NCBI GenBank assembly: GCA_001730015.1
Contig: MDLA01000063.1
Location: forward strand, 1-57,402
Origin: Chromatiales bacterium (ex Bugula neritina AB1)
GTDB lineage: Bacteria > Pseudomonadota > Gammaproteobacteria > Granulosicoccales > Granulosicoccaceae
Direction: 5' to 3'
DNA length: 57,402 nt
The position numbers and the translations under genes are program-made. Every line of letters starts with the position of its first letter. The first letter of the stretch is position 1. Below the pieces are notes generated by a model. The model did not search any database and was not told where the DNA came from. It saw only the letters and a program-made list of their open reading frames with translations. This document shows positions 44,013 to 51,737 of this stretch, in pieces.

Positions 44013-45488
44013 ATGAGCCATCCACCCGGCAAGCCGGCAAACTTACTGGTAATTATCTCCGATGAACATCGCCGCGATGCACTAGGTTGCATGGGCCATC
44101 CGGTAGTAAAAACCCCAAACCTCGATCAGCTCGCTGAACGCGGCACCGTATTCTGCAACGCCTATACGCCATCACCGATGTGCGTTCCCGCTCGCGCAAG
44201 CCTGGCTAGCGGCACTTATGTCCACAACACCGGCCACTGGGATAGCGCAACTCCCTATCATGGAAAACCTCACAGCTGGATGGCACAACTTCGGGATCAA
44301 GGCCGGGAAGTGGTCTCTATCGGCAAACTGCATTTTCGATCTGACAAGGACGACAATGGCTTCAGCCATGAAATCCTGCCAATGCACGTGGTTGGGGGAG
44401 TTGGCTGGGCTATCGGCTTACTACGCGAAGATCCGCCGCATTATAGTCAGGCAGCCGAACTGGCAGCAGACGTTGGCATTGGTACAAGCACATACACAGA
44501 CTACGATCTGGAGATCACAGCCGCAACAGAGCACTGGCTTGAAAGCAAACACACAGCAGAAAAGCCATGGGCAGCATTTGTTTCGCTGGTAAGCCCTCAC
44601 TACCCGCTAACCTGCCCGGAAGAATATTACAATCTCTATAATCCAATGGAGCTAGAGCTGCCAATAGGCTATCGCAGCACAGCAGCACCTGAACACAAAG
44701 AGCTGCAGAACATCGCACGCTTTTTCGACTATGGCAGTCATTTCGACGAACACAAAATACGCGAGGCCATTGCTGCCTACTATGGCCTCACAAGCTTTAT
44801 GGACAACTGCGTCGGGCGGATTATTAATGCGATGGACCGCAGCGGGCAAACCGAAAACACCGTTGTCGTCTATATCTCCGATCACGGAGAAATGCTTGGT
44901 GACCACGGATTCTGGACCAAGCAGGTCATGTACGAGCAATCCGCGGGTGTACCGATGATCGCCGCCGGCCCCGGCTTTCCGATTAAGCATCGAGTCACCA
45001 CCGCTGCATCACTAATTGATATAGCAGCAACAGCCGTCGACATCGGTGGAAATACAAGCGACAAAGTAAGCAACTCACTGGCGGGAATTTCACTGCGCCA
45101 ACTAGCGAATCAAAAGGATAACCCGCACCGTACAATCCTGAGCGAGTATCACGACGGCGGTTCAACCACCGGCACTTTTATGATTCGCTGGGAGAACTGG
45201 AAATATATTTATTACGTCGGGCACCCACCTCAGCTCTTTGACCTGGTCGAAGATCCGAATGAATTGAACGATCTTGGCAATAAAGGCGAGGCTGAATCTA
45301 CCATCCAGCAAACTCTGCAGGAAGGAGAACGGCGTTTACGGGAAATCTGCAATCCTGAAGAAGTGAATCAGCGTTGTTTTAATGATCAGAAACAACGCAT
45401 CGAAGCTCTCGGCGGCAGAGAGGCTTGCATCAATAGTTATGTATTTAATCACACACCCACACCAGCTGAGCAATCTAAAGTTCGGTAA
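44013..45488 (+). CDS. Cytosolic type I sulfatase (choline-sulfatase-like)
   Basis: A 491-residue sulfatase without a signal peptide, so it should work in the cytosol on an imported sulfate ester, as choline-O-sulfatase BetC does. The metal-binding start is VIISDEHRRDALGCMGHP, the formylglycine motif is the canonical CVPAR at 57-61 in SPMCVPARASLASG, and the second metal block is ISDHGEMLGDHGFW. The YDLEDP-like C-terminal mark reads FDLVEDPNELNDLGN. The DEHRRD opening with His after Asp is common in BetC and related N-sulfoglucosamine or choline sulfatases. No transporter or regulator is adjacent. Inverted repeats frame the gene on both sides. Confidence 0.9.
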   Translation: MSHPPGKPANLLVIISDEHRRDALGCMGHPVVKTPNLDQLAERGTVFCNAYTPSPMCVPARASLASGTYVHNTGHWDSATPYHGKPHSWMAQLRDQGREVVSIGKLHFRSDKDDNGFSHEILPMHVVGGVGWAIGLLREDPPHYSQAAELAADVGIGTSTYTDYDLEITAATEHWLESKHTAEKPWAAFVSLVSPHYPLTCPEEYYNLYNPMELELPIGYRSTAAPEHKELQNIARFFDYGSHFDEHKIREAIAAYYGLTSFMDNCVGRIINAMDRSGQTENTVVVYISDHGEMLGDHGFWTKQVMYEQSAGVPMIAAGPGFPIKHRVTTAASLIDIAATAVDIGGNTSDKVSNSLAGISLRQLANQKDNPHRTILSEYHDGGSTTGTFMIRWENWKYIYYVGHPPQLFDLVEDPNELNDLGNKGEAESTIQQTLQEGERRLREICNPEEVNQRCFNDQKQRIEALGGREACINSYVFNHTPTPAEQSKVR

Positions 45489-45520
45489 CCTTCAAACGCC
45501 ATTGCCAGACTTTGAAGGTT
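45487..45520 (+). terminator. Perfect inverted repeat directly after the sulfatase stop codon
   Basis: AACCTTCAAA (45487-45496) and TTTGAAGGTT (45511-45520) are exact reverse complements, 14 bases apart, and the left arm starts within the TAA stop codon. AT-rich arms and no T-run after it make it a poor intrinsic terminator. The same core occurs in the inverted repeat upstream of the gene, so it could instead be a protein-binding site or the scar of a mobile element. Confidence 0.4.
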
Positions 45521-45597
45521 ATCGTACATACTGGCAAATCAGCCGGAGAGTTTAATTTTAAAGTGAAAGGCCGTAGCAATAAACAGCAACTAAATCA

Positions 45598-45903
45598 CTA
45601 ATCACCCGCACTTCGTTCATCGTCTGTCAGGGAGCTCCACCATGCCGCATAGGGTGTAGCGCCAGGAACCTGACCACTGTAATCCGGGGCACTATCATCC
45701 CACCAGACGGGCCCGGCTTCCCCGAGTGCTACCTTCGCCGCCACAACTGCAGCTCGCTCTTTGGCCATTCTTGCCTGCATCAGCGCCTTAACCGCTTTGC
45801 GTCGCTCGCTGTCACCCAGCGACGGATTCGTACACCGTTTCAATACACCACGCGAGACCAGATACCGGCCATCGGACGTATGAGGGCGATCTTTTCGCGA
45901 CAT
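45598..45903 (-). CDS. Conserved small protein of unknown function
   Basis: A 101-residue basic, helical, soluble protein. It contains TSDGRYLVSRGVLKRCTNPS, an Arg/Lys/Ala-rich helix (VKALMQARMAKERAAVVAAK), VALGEAGPVWWDD and SAPDYSGQVPGATPYAAWW. I recognise the combination DGRY-(I/L)-V...NP-L...R..AV..LM.AR...AKVALGE-GPVWW-D-APD...TPYA.W from uncharacterised proteobacterial proteins, but know no function. The coiled-coil middle and Trp-rich end may bind another protein. It is divergent from the MarR-type gene. Confidence 0.7.
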   Translation of the reverse strand: MSRKDRPHTSDGRYLVSRGVLKRCTNPSLGDSERRKAVKALMQARMAKERAAVVAAKVALGEAGPVWWDDSAPDYSGQVPGATPYAAWWSSLTDDERSAGD

Positions 45904-45998
45904 TTTCAGTAACCCTGGTTGTCTTCAAACCAGTTTAGCACCAAAGAATTTGATTAATAATTGGTAGGCGAGCATCGGAATTCACCTGACCCCGCTTT

Positions 45999-46020
45999 TA
46001 AAGCTTTTCGGAAAGCTTTA
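45999..46020. promoter_or_regulatory. Palindromic operator-like site before the MarR-type gene
   Basis: TAAAGCTTT and AAAGCTTTA are perfect 9-bp inverted halves with a 4-base spacer (TCGG). The site ends 10 bp before the ATG at 46031. MarR proteins usually bind palindromes of this size near their own promoters and repress themselves. A hairpin in the mRNA leader masking the ribosome site is the alternative reading. Confidence 0.55.
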
Positions 46021-46030
46021 GAGTGGACAC

Positions 46031-46531
46031 ATGGGAATTGATCCGTCAAGAAGAGCGAGCGTTATAGCCGCCAGGTTTAGCAAAGACTTTGCAGACACTG
46101 AACCGCAAGCAAAAGAAATCGCTGCCCGGTTAATCCAGATTGTTGCGCTGTTCGAACATGAAAACAAGCCACTATTTGAGCAGCACCAAATTGATCGGGG
46201 CCTGTTTTCGGCCCTGGTGAGTTTACGCCTGGCTGGTGAACCGTATGAGCTACGTCATCGCGAGCTTATGGAGCGCATGTTACTCACCTCCGGCGGCACC
46301 ACAAATCTCTGCCGGAGACTGATAAAACTAGGGCTTTTAGCAAAGCACCCTGACCCGGATGATGCCAGAGGCGTTTATTTCCGGTTAACGCAGCAGGGAA
46401 TTGACGTGGCTAACGATTTACTGCCAAAGCAACACCGCATTGAACAGAATCTTATCGAAATACTCAGTGACGACGAAAAACAGACACTGTGCAGCCTGCT
46501 TGAGAAGATCGCCCGCCCCTTCAACCCTTGA
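46031..46531 (+). CDS. MarR-family transcriptional regulator
   Basis: A 166-residue winged-helix regulator. The DNA-binding domain spans about residues 55-125: LFSALVSLRLAGEPYELRHRE then RMLLTSGGTTNLCRRLIKLG for the recognition helix, and the wing KHPDPDDARGVYFRLTQQG with the Asp-Arg pair typical of MarR. Flanking helices form the dimer interface. Its effector is likely a small phenolic or other hydrophobic compound. Candidate target genes are itself (palindrome at 45999-46020) and the divergent 101-residue protein gene. Confidence 0.9.
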   Translation: MGIDPSRRASVIAARFSKDFADTEPQAKEIAARLIQIVALFEHENKPLFEQHQIDRGLFSALVSLRLAGEPYELRHRELMERMLLTSGGTTNLCRRLIKLGLLAKHPDPDDARGVYFRLTQQGIDVANDLLPKQHRIEQNLIEILSDDEKQTLCSLLEKIARPFNP

Positions 46532-47022
46532 AAACTCACCTCGCTAACCGGATCACCTGCCGCGCGAACAACAACCACCCAACTATTCAAGCATAGTTCT
46601 CTTGTACGCAAATAAATCCTTTTGCTAAAGCAATACTGAAAGTAGTTAAGCATGGAATTCGACCCTAGGATGTAACTCAAGGCAACGATACAGACCAGCG
46701 GAAACAAATAGCGGAACGATCAAAAAAACCTATTGTCCGATGCCGCCTTACTGTGACCCTACTGGCACTGTAGCCTGCCTTATACCGGTAACACGTGTTA
46801 GATACCGGATATTCAATAGAGCAACAGAGGAGTCCATTAACCGCTTTACGCAACGTATTCACAACGGAAGGTTGGCTAATGACGATTGACGATACAGGTT
46901 TTCCCTGACGATACATATCGGAACTAACCGGATGCGCCGTAGCAGTGATACACAAGCTGCTGTACCGCACTCTGGTTTCTGACTACCATGCTTCTCCACA
47001 AGGGCCCCTCGCGGGCCCTTCG
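46532..47022. other. 491-bp non-coding stretch
   Basis: Between the MarR-type gene and the convergent monooxygenase gene. Open frames of about 100 codons exist on the minus strand but have no protein-like composition or start signal. Apart from the hairpin at 47000-47020 I see no repeat, RNA gene or promoter that I can support. It could be a decayed gene. Confidence 0.5.
47000..47020 (-). terminator. GC-rich hairpin just after the monooxygenase gene
   Basis: AAGGGCCC and GGGCCCTT are perfect 8-bp arms around a CTCGC loop, starting 2 bp beyond the stop codon of the minus-strand gene at 47023. The stem is strong but the minus-strand T-run after it is absent, so termination is probable rather than certain. 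Confidence 0.55.
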
Positions 47023-47349
47023 TCATTTACTGACATCAGTCAACACATGAACGGCCCGATCGGCAATAAGCGCTTTGACCTCGTTGGCGTAGGCTGCCAT
47101 ATGCGCCGAGCTGGCATGTGCTGTTAAATCTTCCATAGAATCCCACTTTTCAATAACCATAAACGAATCTGCACCTATGGGTGTTTGAATCGGACCTGCA
47201 TCAGCAGCATCCACAACAGGACGATACTCAATACAACCTTTCTCGGCGTGAACAGCCGGCATATTCCTCCGAAACGCATCGAGCACCTGCTGACGCTGGC
47301 CGGCTTTTGTAGTTATCACCGCTATTACATGAATCATTTTATTGTCCAT
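47023..47349 (-). CDS. Antibiotic-biosynthesis monooxygenase-type (YgiN-like) protein
   Basis: A 108-residue ferredoxin-like ABM domain protein: MIHVIAVITTKAGQRQQVLDAF start, CIEYRPVVD in the middle, SFMVIEKWDSMEDLTAHASS and HMAAYANEV at the end. These are the conserved blocks of putative quinol monooxygenases such as YgiN, cofactor-free dimeric enzymes or quinone-binding proteins. Start at 47349 (MDNKMIH) or the internal Met5. A MITE-like element begins 10 bp upstream of the start codon and so forms its leader. Confidence 0.88.
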   Translation of the reverse strand: MDNKMIHVIAVITTKAGQRQQVLDAFRRNMPAVHAEKGCIEYRPVVDAADAGPIQTPIGADSFMVIEKWDSMEDLTAHASSAHMAAYANEVKALIADRAVHVLTDVSK

Positions 47350-47358
47350 CTACCAATC

Positions 47359-47540
47359 TAACCCGCACTATTCACGGGATTAACGGAATCTCACCTGACC
47401 TTTGATTTCACAGAGAATTTTTTTCTGTTGCAAATATCAGTAAGTATTCGACGCGAGAAGAAAATCCACTGTGAAATCCCTTGACGTGATTAAGTAAGGT
47501 CTACGCGATATCCTCGCCACCCCATGAATAATGCGGGGTA
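47359..47540 (-). repeat. MITE-like palindromic element, copy 4
   Basis: The best preserved copy, 182 bp. It starts TAACCCGCACTATTCACGGG and ends CCCATGAATAATGCGGGGTA, near-perfect inverted termini. On the minus strand the order is arm GGCGAGGATATCGCGTAGAC, then TTTCACAGTGGATTTTCTTC, TGATATTTGCAAC, and AAAAAATTCTCTGTGAAATC, then TCAAAGGTCAGGTGAGATTC and the right terminus. The sequence from GGGATTTCACAG to the end parallels copy 1 almost base for base on the opposite strand. It lies between the divergent monooxygenase and DM13 genes. Confidence 0.78.
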
Positions 47541-47638
47541 ACAGAACTAACATTGTCATACCGGGTCAGAATAAAACACAAATCACTGCGTATTTTCTGC
47601 CAGTTATCATGGTATCACTTTAATCCGGAGTTCAGAAA

Positions 47639-48064
47639 ATGGCTGAAGCAAAATCAACTGCCGCATTCAACTATCAGGCTTTCCTAATCGTTTCAGTTCT
47701 AGCACTGTTTTCTTTGCTTGCGACAAATCCGGCACTGGCAGCTCAGGGCGACTGGGTTAACAAGCAATATAAAATCAAGGGCTCCTGGGAGATAGAACAG
47801 TCGAATGGCAAGACGCTTATCCGGTTTACAAAAAATTTCAGCACCAAGGGTGGTCCGGATCTGAAGGTATTCCTGTCACGCGATAATATATCTGCACTCA
47901 ATGGTAGAATTGCGATTAACAATGCCGTATTGATCTCACCCCTGAAAAGCAACCGCGGCAGTCAAACGTATACTCTACCGGCAAATATCAACCTGGAAGA
48001 TTTTAAATCTTTAATCATTCACTGCGAGAAATACAGCGTACTGTGGGGTGGCTCGAACATCTAG
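47639..48064 (+). CDS. Exported DM13-domain protein
   Basis: A 141-residue protein with a signal peptide (hydrophobic residues about 15-33, cleavage after ALAA near residue 35). The rest is a DM13 domain: KGSWEIEQSNGKTLIRFTKN, TKGGPDLKVFLSRD, QTYTLPANINLEDFKSLIIHC and the end YSVLWGGSNI with the single conserved Cys. DM13 is thought to be a redox or electron-transfer domain, often periplasmic in bacteria. GGAG lies about 8 bases upstream of the ATG. The last four bases overlap the stop region of the convergent lipoamide dehydrogenase gene. Confidence 0.87.
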   Translation: MAEAKSTAAFNYQAFLIVSVLALFSLLATNPALAAQGDWVNKQYKIKGSWEIEQSNGKTLIRFTKNFSTKGGPDLKVFLSRDNISALNGRIAINNAVLISPLKSNRGSQTYTLPANINLEDFKSLIIHCEKYSVLWGGSNI

Positions 48065-49449
48065 TGCACCTTCTTCAAGGCCGTATCCATCACCAATTCG
48101 CTCAACGTCGGGTGCGGATGAATAGTAAGCGCCAGATCATCAACACTGGCGCCCATTTCTATTGCCACGCAGATTTCAGCTACTAACTCCGATGCATGCG
48201 GCGCGACAATAGTTGCGCCTAACAAGGTACGATCCACTTCAACAAACACCAGTTCAATATAGCCGTCGCTCTCTGCCATAGTAGCTGCCCGACCCGATGC
48301 ACGAAGTGGCAACTTTGCACTGACGGCTTTTACTTCATCAGATAGTGCCCGCTGCAGACTGGAGCCCGCCATCGCGATTTCCGGATCAGTAAATACAATC
48401 AGCGGCACCGCCTGCGGTTCAAACGCGGTACTCTCGCCGCATAGAGCATCAACAGCAACAACCGCTTCAGCCATCGCCTTATGTGCTAGAGCGGGTCCGG
48501 GAGTTATATCGCCAATCGCCGCAATGTGCTGTGAAATACGTCTGTCCGCATCAACCGCCAACAGACCATCAGCTTGTACAGCTATACCCGCAGCATCAAG
48601 CTCAAGATCAGCTGTATTCGGTTTTCTGCCTACCGCAAGCAATACGTACTCAGCCTCAATCCGAAATTCAGCCTGGTTACTATCGACCAGTTTCAACACG
48701 CCATCTGTATAGTCACTTGCCTTGCAACCACATTTAAACTGAATACCGAGCTGCTCCATTTTCCGCCGCAGGATAATATCGGGCCCGGCCTCCATGGCCG
48801 GTAGAATTCTCGGCTCTGCCTCCACAACCGTGACCACACTACCGAGTTTCGCCAGCGCGCACCCTATTTCAAGCCCTATATATCCCGCCCCCACAATGGC
48901 TATAGACTGCGGTACTTCCTGCAACTCTAAAGCAGCTTCTGCATCGAGCACTGTGTCGCCAAATGTAAAACCCGGTAATGATAACGGGCTGGACCCTGTC
49001 GCAATAATGCAATCGCGAAATTGAAGAAATTTCGCCTGTCCGTCGATAGTGGCCACCACCAGGGTTTTCGAGTCCGTGAACAGCGCGTTGCCGGTAACTA
49101 TTTTCACCCCAGCGCTGCTCAGTTTTTGCGCTACGCCTCCGGCCAGCTGATCAACAACCCCACGCTTGAAATCAAGAAACGCAGTCATATTAAAACAGGC
49201 GTTATCGACCGTTATGCCCATGTGCGCACTACTGTGACTTCGATGATATATTCCGGCAGCCTCGATCAGTGATTTACTGGGTATGCAACCGGAATGCAGA
49301 CAGACACCACCAACAGCCTGCTCACCACCGCGCTCTACCAGTGTCACTTCCCGTCCTAGACTGGCCGCGTGCAACGCTGCTGTATAGCCTCCCGGTCCGG
49401 TACCAATTACAACCAGATCTACTGCTTCAGGTGCATTGCCAACGACCAT
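48061..49449 (-). CDS. lpdA: Dihydrolipoyl dehydrogenase (E3)
   Basis: Flavoprotein that reoxidises dihydrolipoamide of the 2-oxoacid dehydrogenase complex with NAD+. The 462 residues have the FAD motif VIGTGPGGYTAALHA, redox-active Cys50 and Cys55 in GVCLHSGCIPSK, the NAD motif IVGAGYIGLEIGCALA, the FAD-ribityl AIGDITPGPALAHKA and the His-Glu-type active-site base region IHPHPTLSELV. It is last in the operon E1alpha, E1beta, E2, E3, 25 bp after E2, so it is most likely dedicated to this complex. Its stop overlaps the convergent DM13 gene by 4 bp. Confidence 0.95.
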   Translation of the reverse strand: MVVGNAPEAVDLVVIGTGPGGYTAALHAASLGREVTLVERGGEQAVGGVCLHSGCIPSKSLIEAAGIYHRSHSSAHMGITVDNACFNMTAFLDFKRGVVDQLAGGVAQKLSSAGVKIVTGNALFTDSKTLVVATIDGQAKFLQFRDCIIATGSSPLSLPGFTFGDTVLDAEAALELQEVPQSIAIVGAGYIGLEIGCALAKLGSVVTVVEAEPRILPAMEAGPDIILRRKMEQLGIQFKCGCKASDYTDGVLKLVDSNQAEFRIEAEYVLLAVGRKPNTADLELDAAGIAVQADGLLAVDADRRISQHIAAIGDITPGPALAHKAMAEAVVAVDALCGESTAFEPQAVPLIVFTDPEIAMAGSSLQRALSDEVKAVSAKLPLRASGRAATMAESDGYIELVFVEVDRTLLGATIVAPHASELVAEICVAIEMGASVDDLALTIHPHPTLSELVMDTALKKVH

Positions 49450-49474
49450 CGATGAGCTCTCTATAATTTATAAA

Positions 49475-50743
49475 TTACAAGTGACCAAGCATTCGCACAG
49501 GGTTACCCAGCAACCGCACCAGTGTTGAGACAAAACCACCCAGATGCTCACCATCGTTTAGTCGATGATCAGCCGATACCGCAAGCGGCAGGATTTGTCG
49601 AACTGCCGGCTGGCCATCAACAGCAACTACTTTCTCATGAATACGTCCGAAGCCGGCAATCGCGACTTCCGGCGGCCGTATAATCGGTGTGCCCAGAGTG
49701 CCGCCGTAACTGCCGAAATTGGAAATTGTGAAAGTCCCGCCCTTAATCTGCTCAACGCTGACACGGCGTTCACGTGCTAGCGAAGCCAGTTCGCTTATTT
49801 CGCGCGCAATTTCCAGAATCGTTTTTTGCTCCGCCTGATGCACAACCGTAACTATAAGCCCCTCAGGGGTTGCGGTTGCAATTCCTATATTACAGCTACC
49901 ATGGTAACTGACAGTCTCGCTATCCATATCGAGCGATGCATTAAATCGCGGGTGCTGCTGCAGAGCAAGCACACACGCCTTGACAAAAAAGGGTAGAAAG
50001 CTGACACGCTGCCCTAACGATTCGTACTCGGCATTTATCTCTCTGCGCGCTTCGGTTAATGCCGTCGCGTCGATTTCCTCAAAGGTAAATACATGGGGAA
50101 TATCACGCCAGGCACTTTGCATATTATTCGCAATCTGCTTTCGCAAACCCGACAATGGCTCTTTGCGCGATTCCAGTGATTTATGTATTTTTTCGGGTCG
50201 CGGCCCATGCCGGTCACTTTGCGCGCCAGCGGTATCTGGAAATCCCTTGTTACTTTCAACACCGGTTGCCAGGTATTTTTCCACATCAGCCTGAGTAACC
50301 TGACCCCGTGAACCACTACCGGATATCAGTGCGATGTCAATATGGTTACTGCGCGCAAACTTACGCGTTGCGGGGCTTGCCAATATTCGCTTTGCTCTAC
50401 GCTTTGTGCCACCCTGAGATTTTATTATAGAGTTTGCCAGCTCCGGGCCAGAGCTTGTATCAGCACCGAGCTCCTGCTTTGGCGGTGCAGAGACTGACCC
50501 GGCTTCGATCTCAAATGTTGCCAGCACCGCACCAACCGGCAGCGACGCCCCGACTGCACCACCATGACTATGCAGACGGCCGTTAACCGGCGCTGGAATT
50601 TCCACCACCGCTTTGTCTGTTTCTATTTCGACAATAATCTGATCGACCGCAACCTGTTCACCGGCCTGCACCAGCCACTGGACAATAGTTCCGGATTCCA
50701 GACCCTCACCGACATCCGGTAGTAGAAATTCATGTGTTGCCAT
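49475..50743 (-). CDS. Dihydrolipoamide acyltransferase (E2) of a 2-oxoacid dehydrogenase complex
   Basis: Core subunit of the complex, 422 residues. One N-terminal lipoyl domain with the lipoyl Lys in IETDKAVVEIPAP (about residue 44), a linker, the peripheral-subunit-binding domain ILASPATRKFARSNHIDIAL (about 118-160) and the catalytic domain ending with SADHRLNDGEHLGGF, His393 and Asp397 of the HxxxDG active site. The form is that of branched-chain or acetoin/pyruvate E2. It lies between E1beta (14 bp) and E3 (25 bp). Confidence 0.94.
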   Translation of the reverse strand: MATHEFLLPDVGEGLESGTIVQWLVQAGEQVAVDQIIVEIETDKAVVEIPAPVNGRLHSHGGAVGASLPVGAVLATFEIEAGSVSAPPKQELGADTSSGPELANSIIKSQGGTKRRAKRILASPATRKFARSNHIDIALISGSGSRGQVTQADVEKYLATGVESNKGFPDTAGAQSDRHGPRPEKIHKSLESRKEPLSGLRKQIANNMQSAWRDIPHVFTFEEIDATALTEARREINAEYESLGQRVSFLPFFVKACVLALQQHPRFNASLDMDSETVSYHGSCNIGIATATPEGLIVTVVHQAEQKTILEIAREISELASLARERRVSVEQIKGGTFTISNFGSYGGTLGTPIIRPPEVAIAGFGRIHEKVVAVDGQPAVRQILPLAVSADHRLNDGEHLGGFVSTLVRLLGNPVRMLGHL

Positions 50744-50757
50744 GCGGACGTTCCAGG

Positions 50758-51735
50758 TTAATCAATCAGGGTTTCACGAACAACGCGGACAACCCGCTTC
50801 GCATCCGGCACATAGTATCCCTCCACGCCCGGAGTCGGGTACGGTGCATCCGGCGCTGTGACCCGCCTTAATGGTGCCTGCAGCGAGTAAAAGGCATGTT
50901 CCTGCACCAGTGCTATAACTTCCGCCCCGAAGCCTGCCACCGCCGGCGACTCATGAACAATGACACAGCGGCCGGTCTTTTCAATCGCCTCAATTAAACC
51001 GGATTCATCCAGCGGCACTATAGTGCGAAGATCAACAATGTGCGGATCAACCCCCTCTGCAATCAATTGCTCAGCCGCCTCCTCCACAACCGGCACACTC
51101 GCGCTCCAGGTAACTATTGTCACATCGGAACCTTCTCGAATCGTGCGAAGCTTGCCGAACGGGATCGTGTATTCGCCTTCGGGCACCTCATCAGCAATGA
51201 GTCGGTAACCCCGCAACGGCTCCAGAAATAAAACCGGGTCCGGGTCGCGAACAGCAGTGGCCAGTAACCCCTTCGCATCTGCTGCAGTCGAAGGCATCGC
51301 AATCTTGAGTCCTGTCGTCTGGGCGTACATGGGCTCCATGGAATCGCTGTGTAATTCCGGCGTTTTTACATTGCCGCCGAATGGTGCCCGAATAGTGATC
51401 GGCGCTGAGTGTGAGCCCCGGGTACGAAAACGGGTGCGGCCTATCTGCTGGCAAATCTGGTGGAAACCATTTTGCGAAAACGCTAGAAACTGCATTTCTA
51501 TAACCGGAATAAGCCCCGACAACGCAAGGCCCAGCGCAGAACCTGCAATAACACTTTCCGCCAGTGGCGTGTCGAACACACGTTGTGCACCAAACTGCTG
51601 CTGCAACCCGTCTGTAGCGCGGAACACACCACCGAGATGGCCGACATCCTCACCCATTACAATCACGCGTTCATCACGCAGCATTTCCGCACGCAGGGTT
51701 TCACGGATCGACTCAACCATGGTTAAACGAGCCAT
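50758..51735 (-). CDS. 2-oxoacid dehydrogenase E1 component, beta subunit
   Basis: Half of the thiamine-diphosphate-dependent decarboxylase, 325 residues. Family blocks: MGEDVGHLGGVFRATDGLQ, DTPLAESVIAGSALGLAL, EMQFLAFS, the SHSAPITIRAPFGG loop, VVTWSASVPVVEEAAEQL and VDLRTIVPLD. It follows the alpha gene by 2 bp, so the heterotetramer subunits are translated together. Sequence fits branched-chain 2-oxoacid or pyruvate E1; substrate cannot be fixed by reading. Confidence 0.94.
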   Translation of the reverse strand: MARLTMVESIRETLRAEMLRDERVIVMGEDVGHLGGVFRATDGLQQQFGAQRVFDTPLAESVIAGSALGLALSGLIPVIEMQFLAFSQNGFHQICQQIGRTRFRTRGSHSAPITIRAPFGGNVKTPELHSDSMEPMYAQTTGLKIAMPSTAADAKGLLATAVRDPDPVLFLEPLRGYRLIADEVPEGEYTIPFGKLRTIREGSDVTIVTWSASVPVVEEAAEQLIAEGVDPHIVDLRTIVPLDESGLIEAIEKTGRCVIVHESPAVAGFGAEVIALVQEHAFYSLQAPLRRVTAPDAPYPTPGVEGYYVPDAKRVVRVVRETLID

Positions 51736-51737
51736 AA

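Noticed and set aside
46677..46970. 97-codon minus-strand open frame in the gap after the MarR-type gene
   Set aside because: Composition is not protein-like, there is no ribosome site and no recognisable motif.
18067..47540. Dispersed repeats as a CRISPR array
   Set aside because: The copies are kilobases apart, palindromic, 160-182 bp long and in both orientations, not short direct repeats with spacers.
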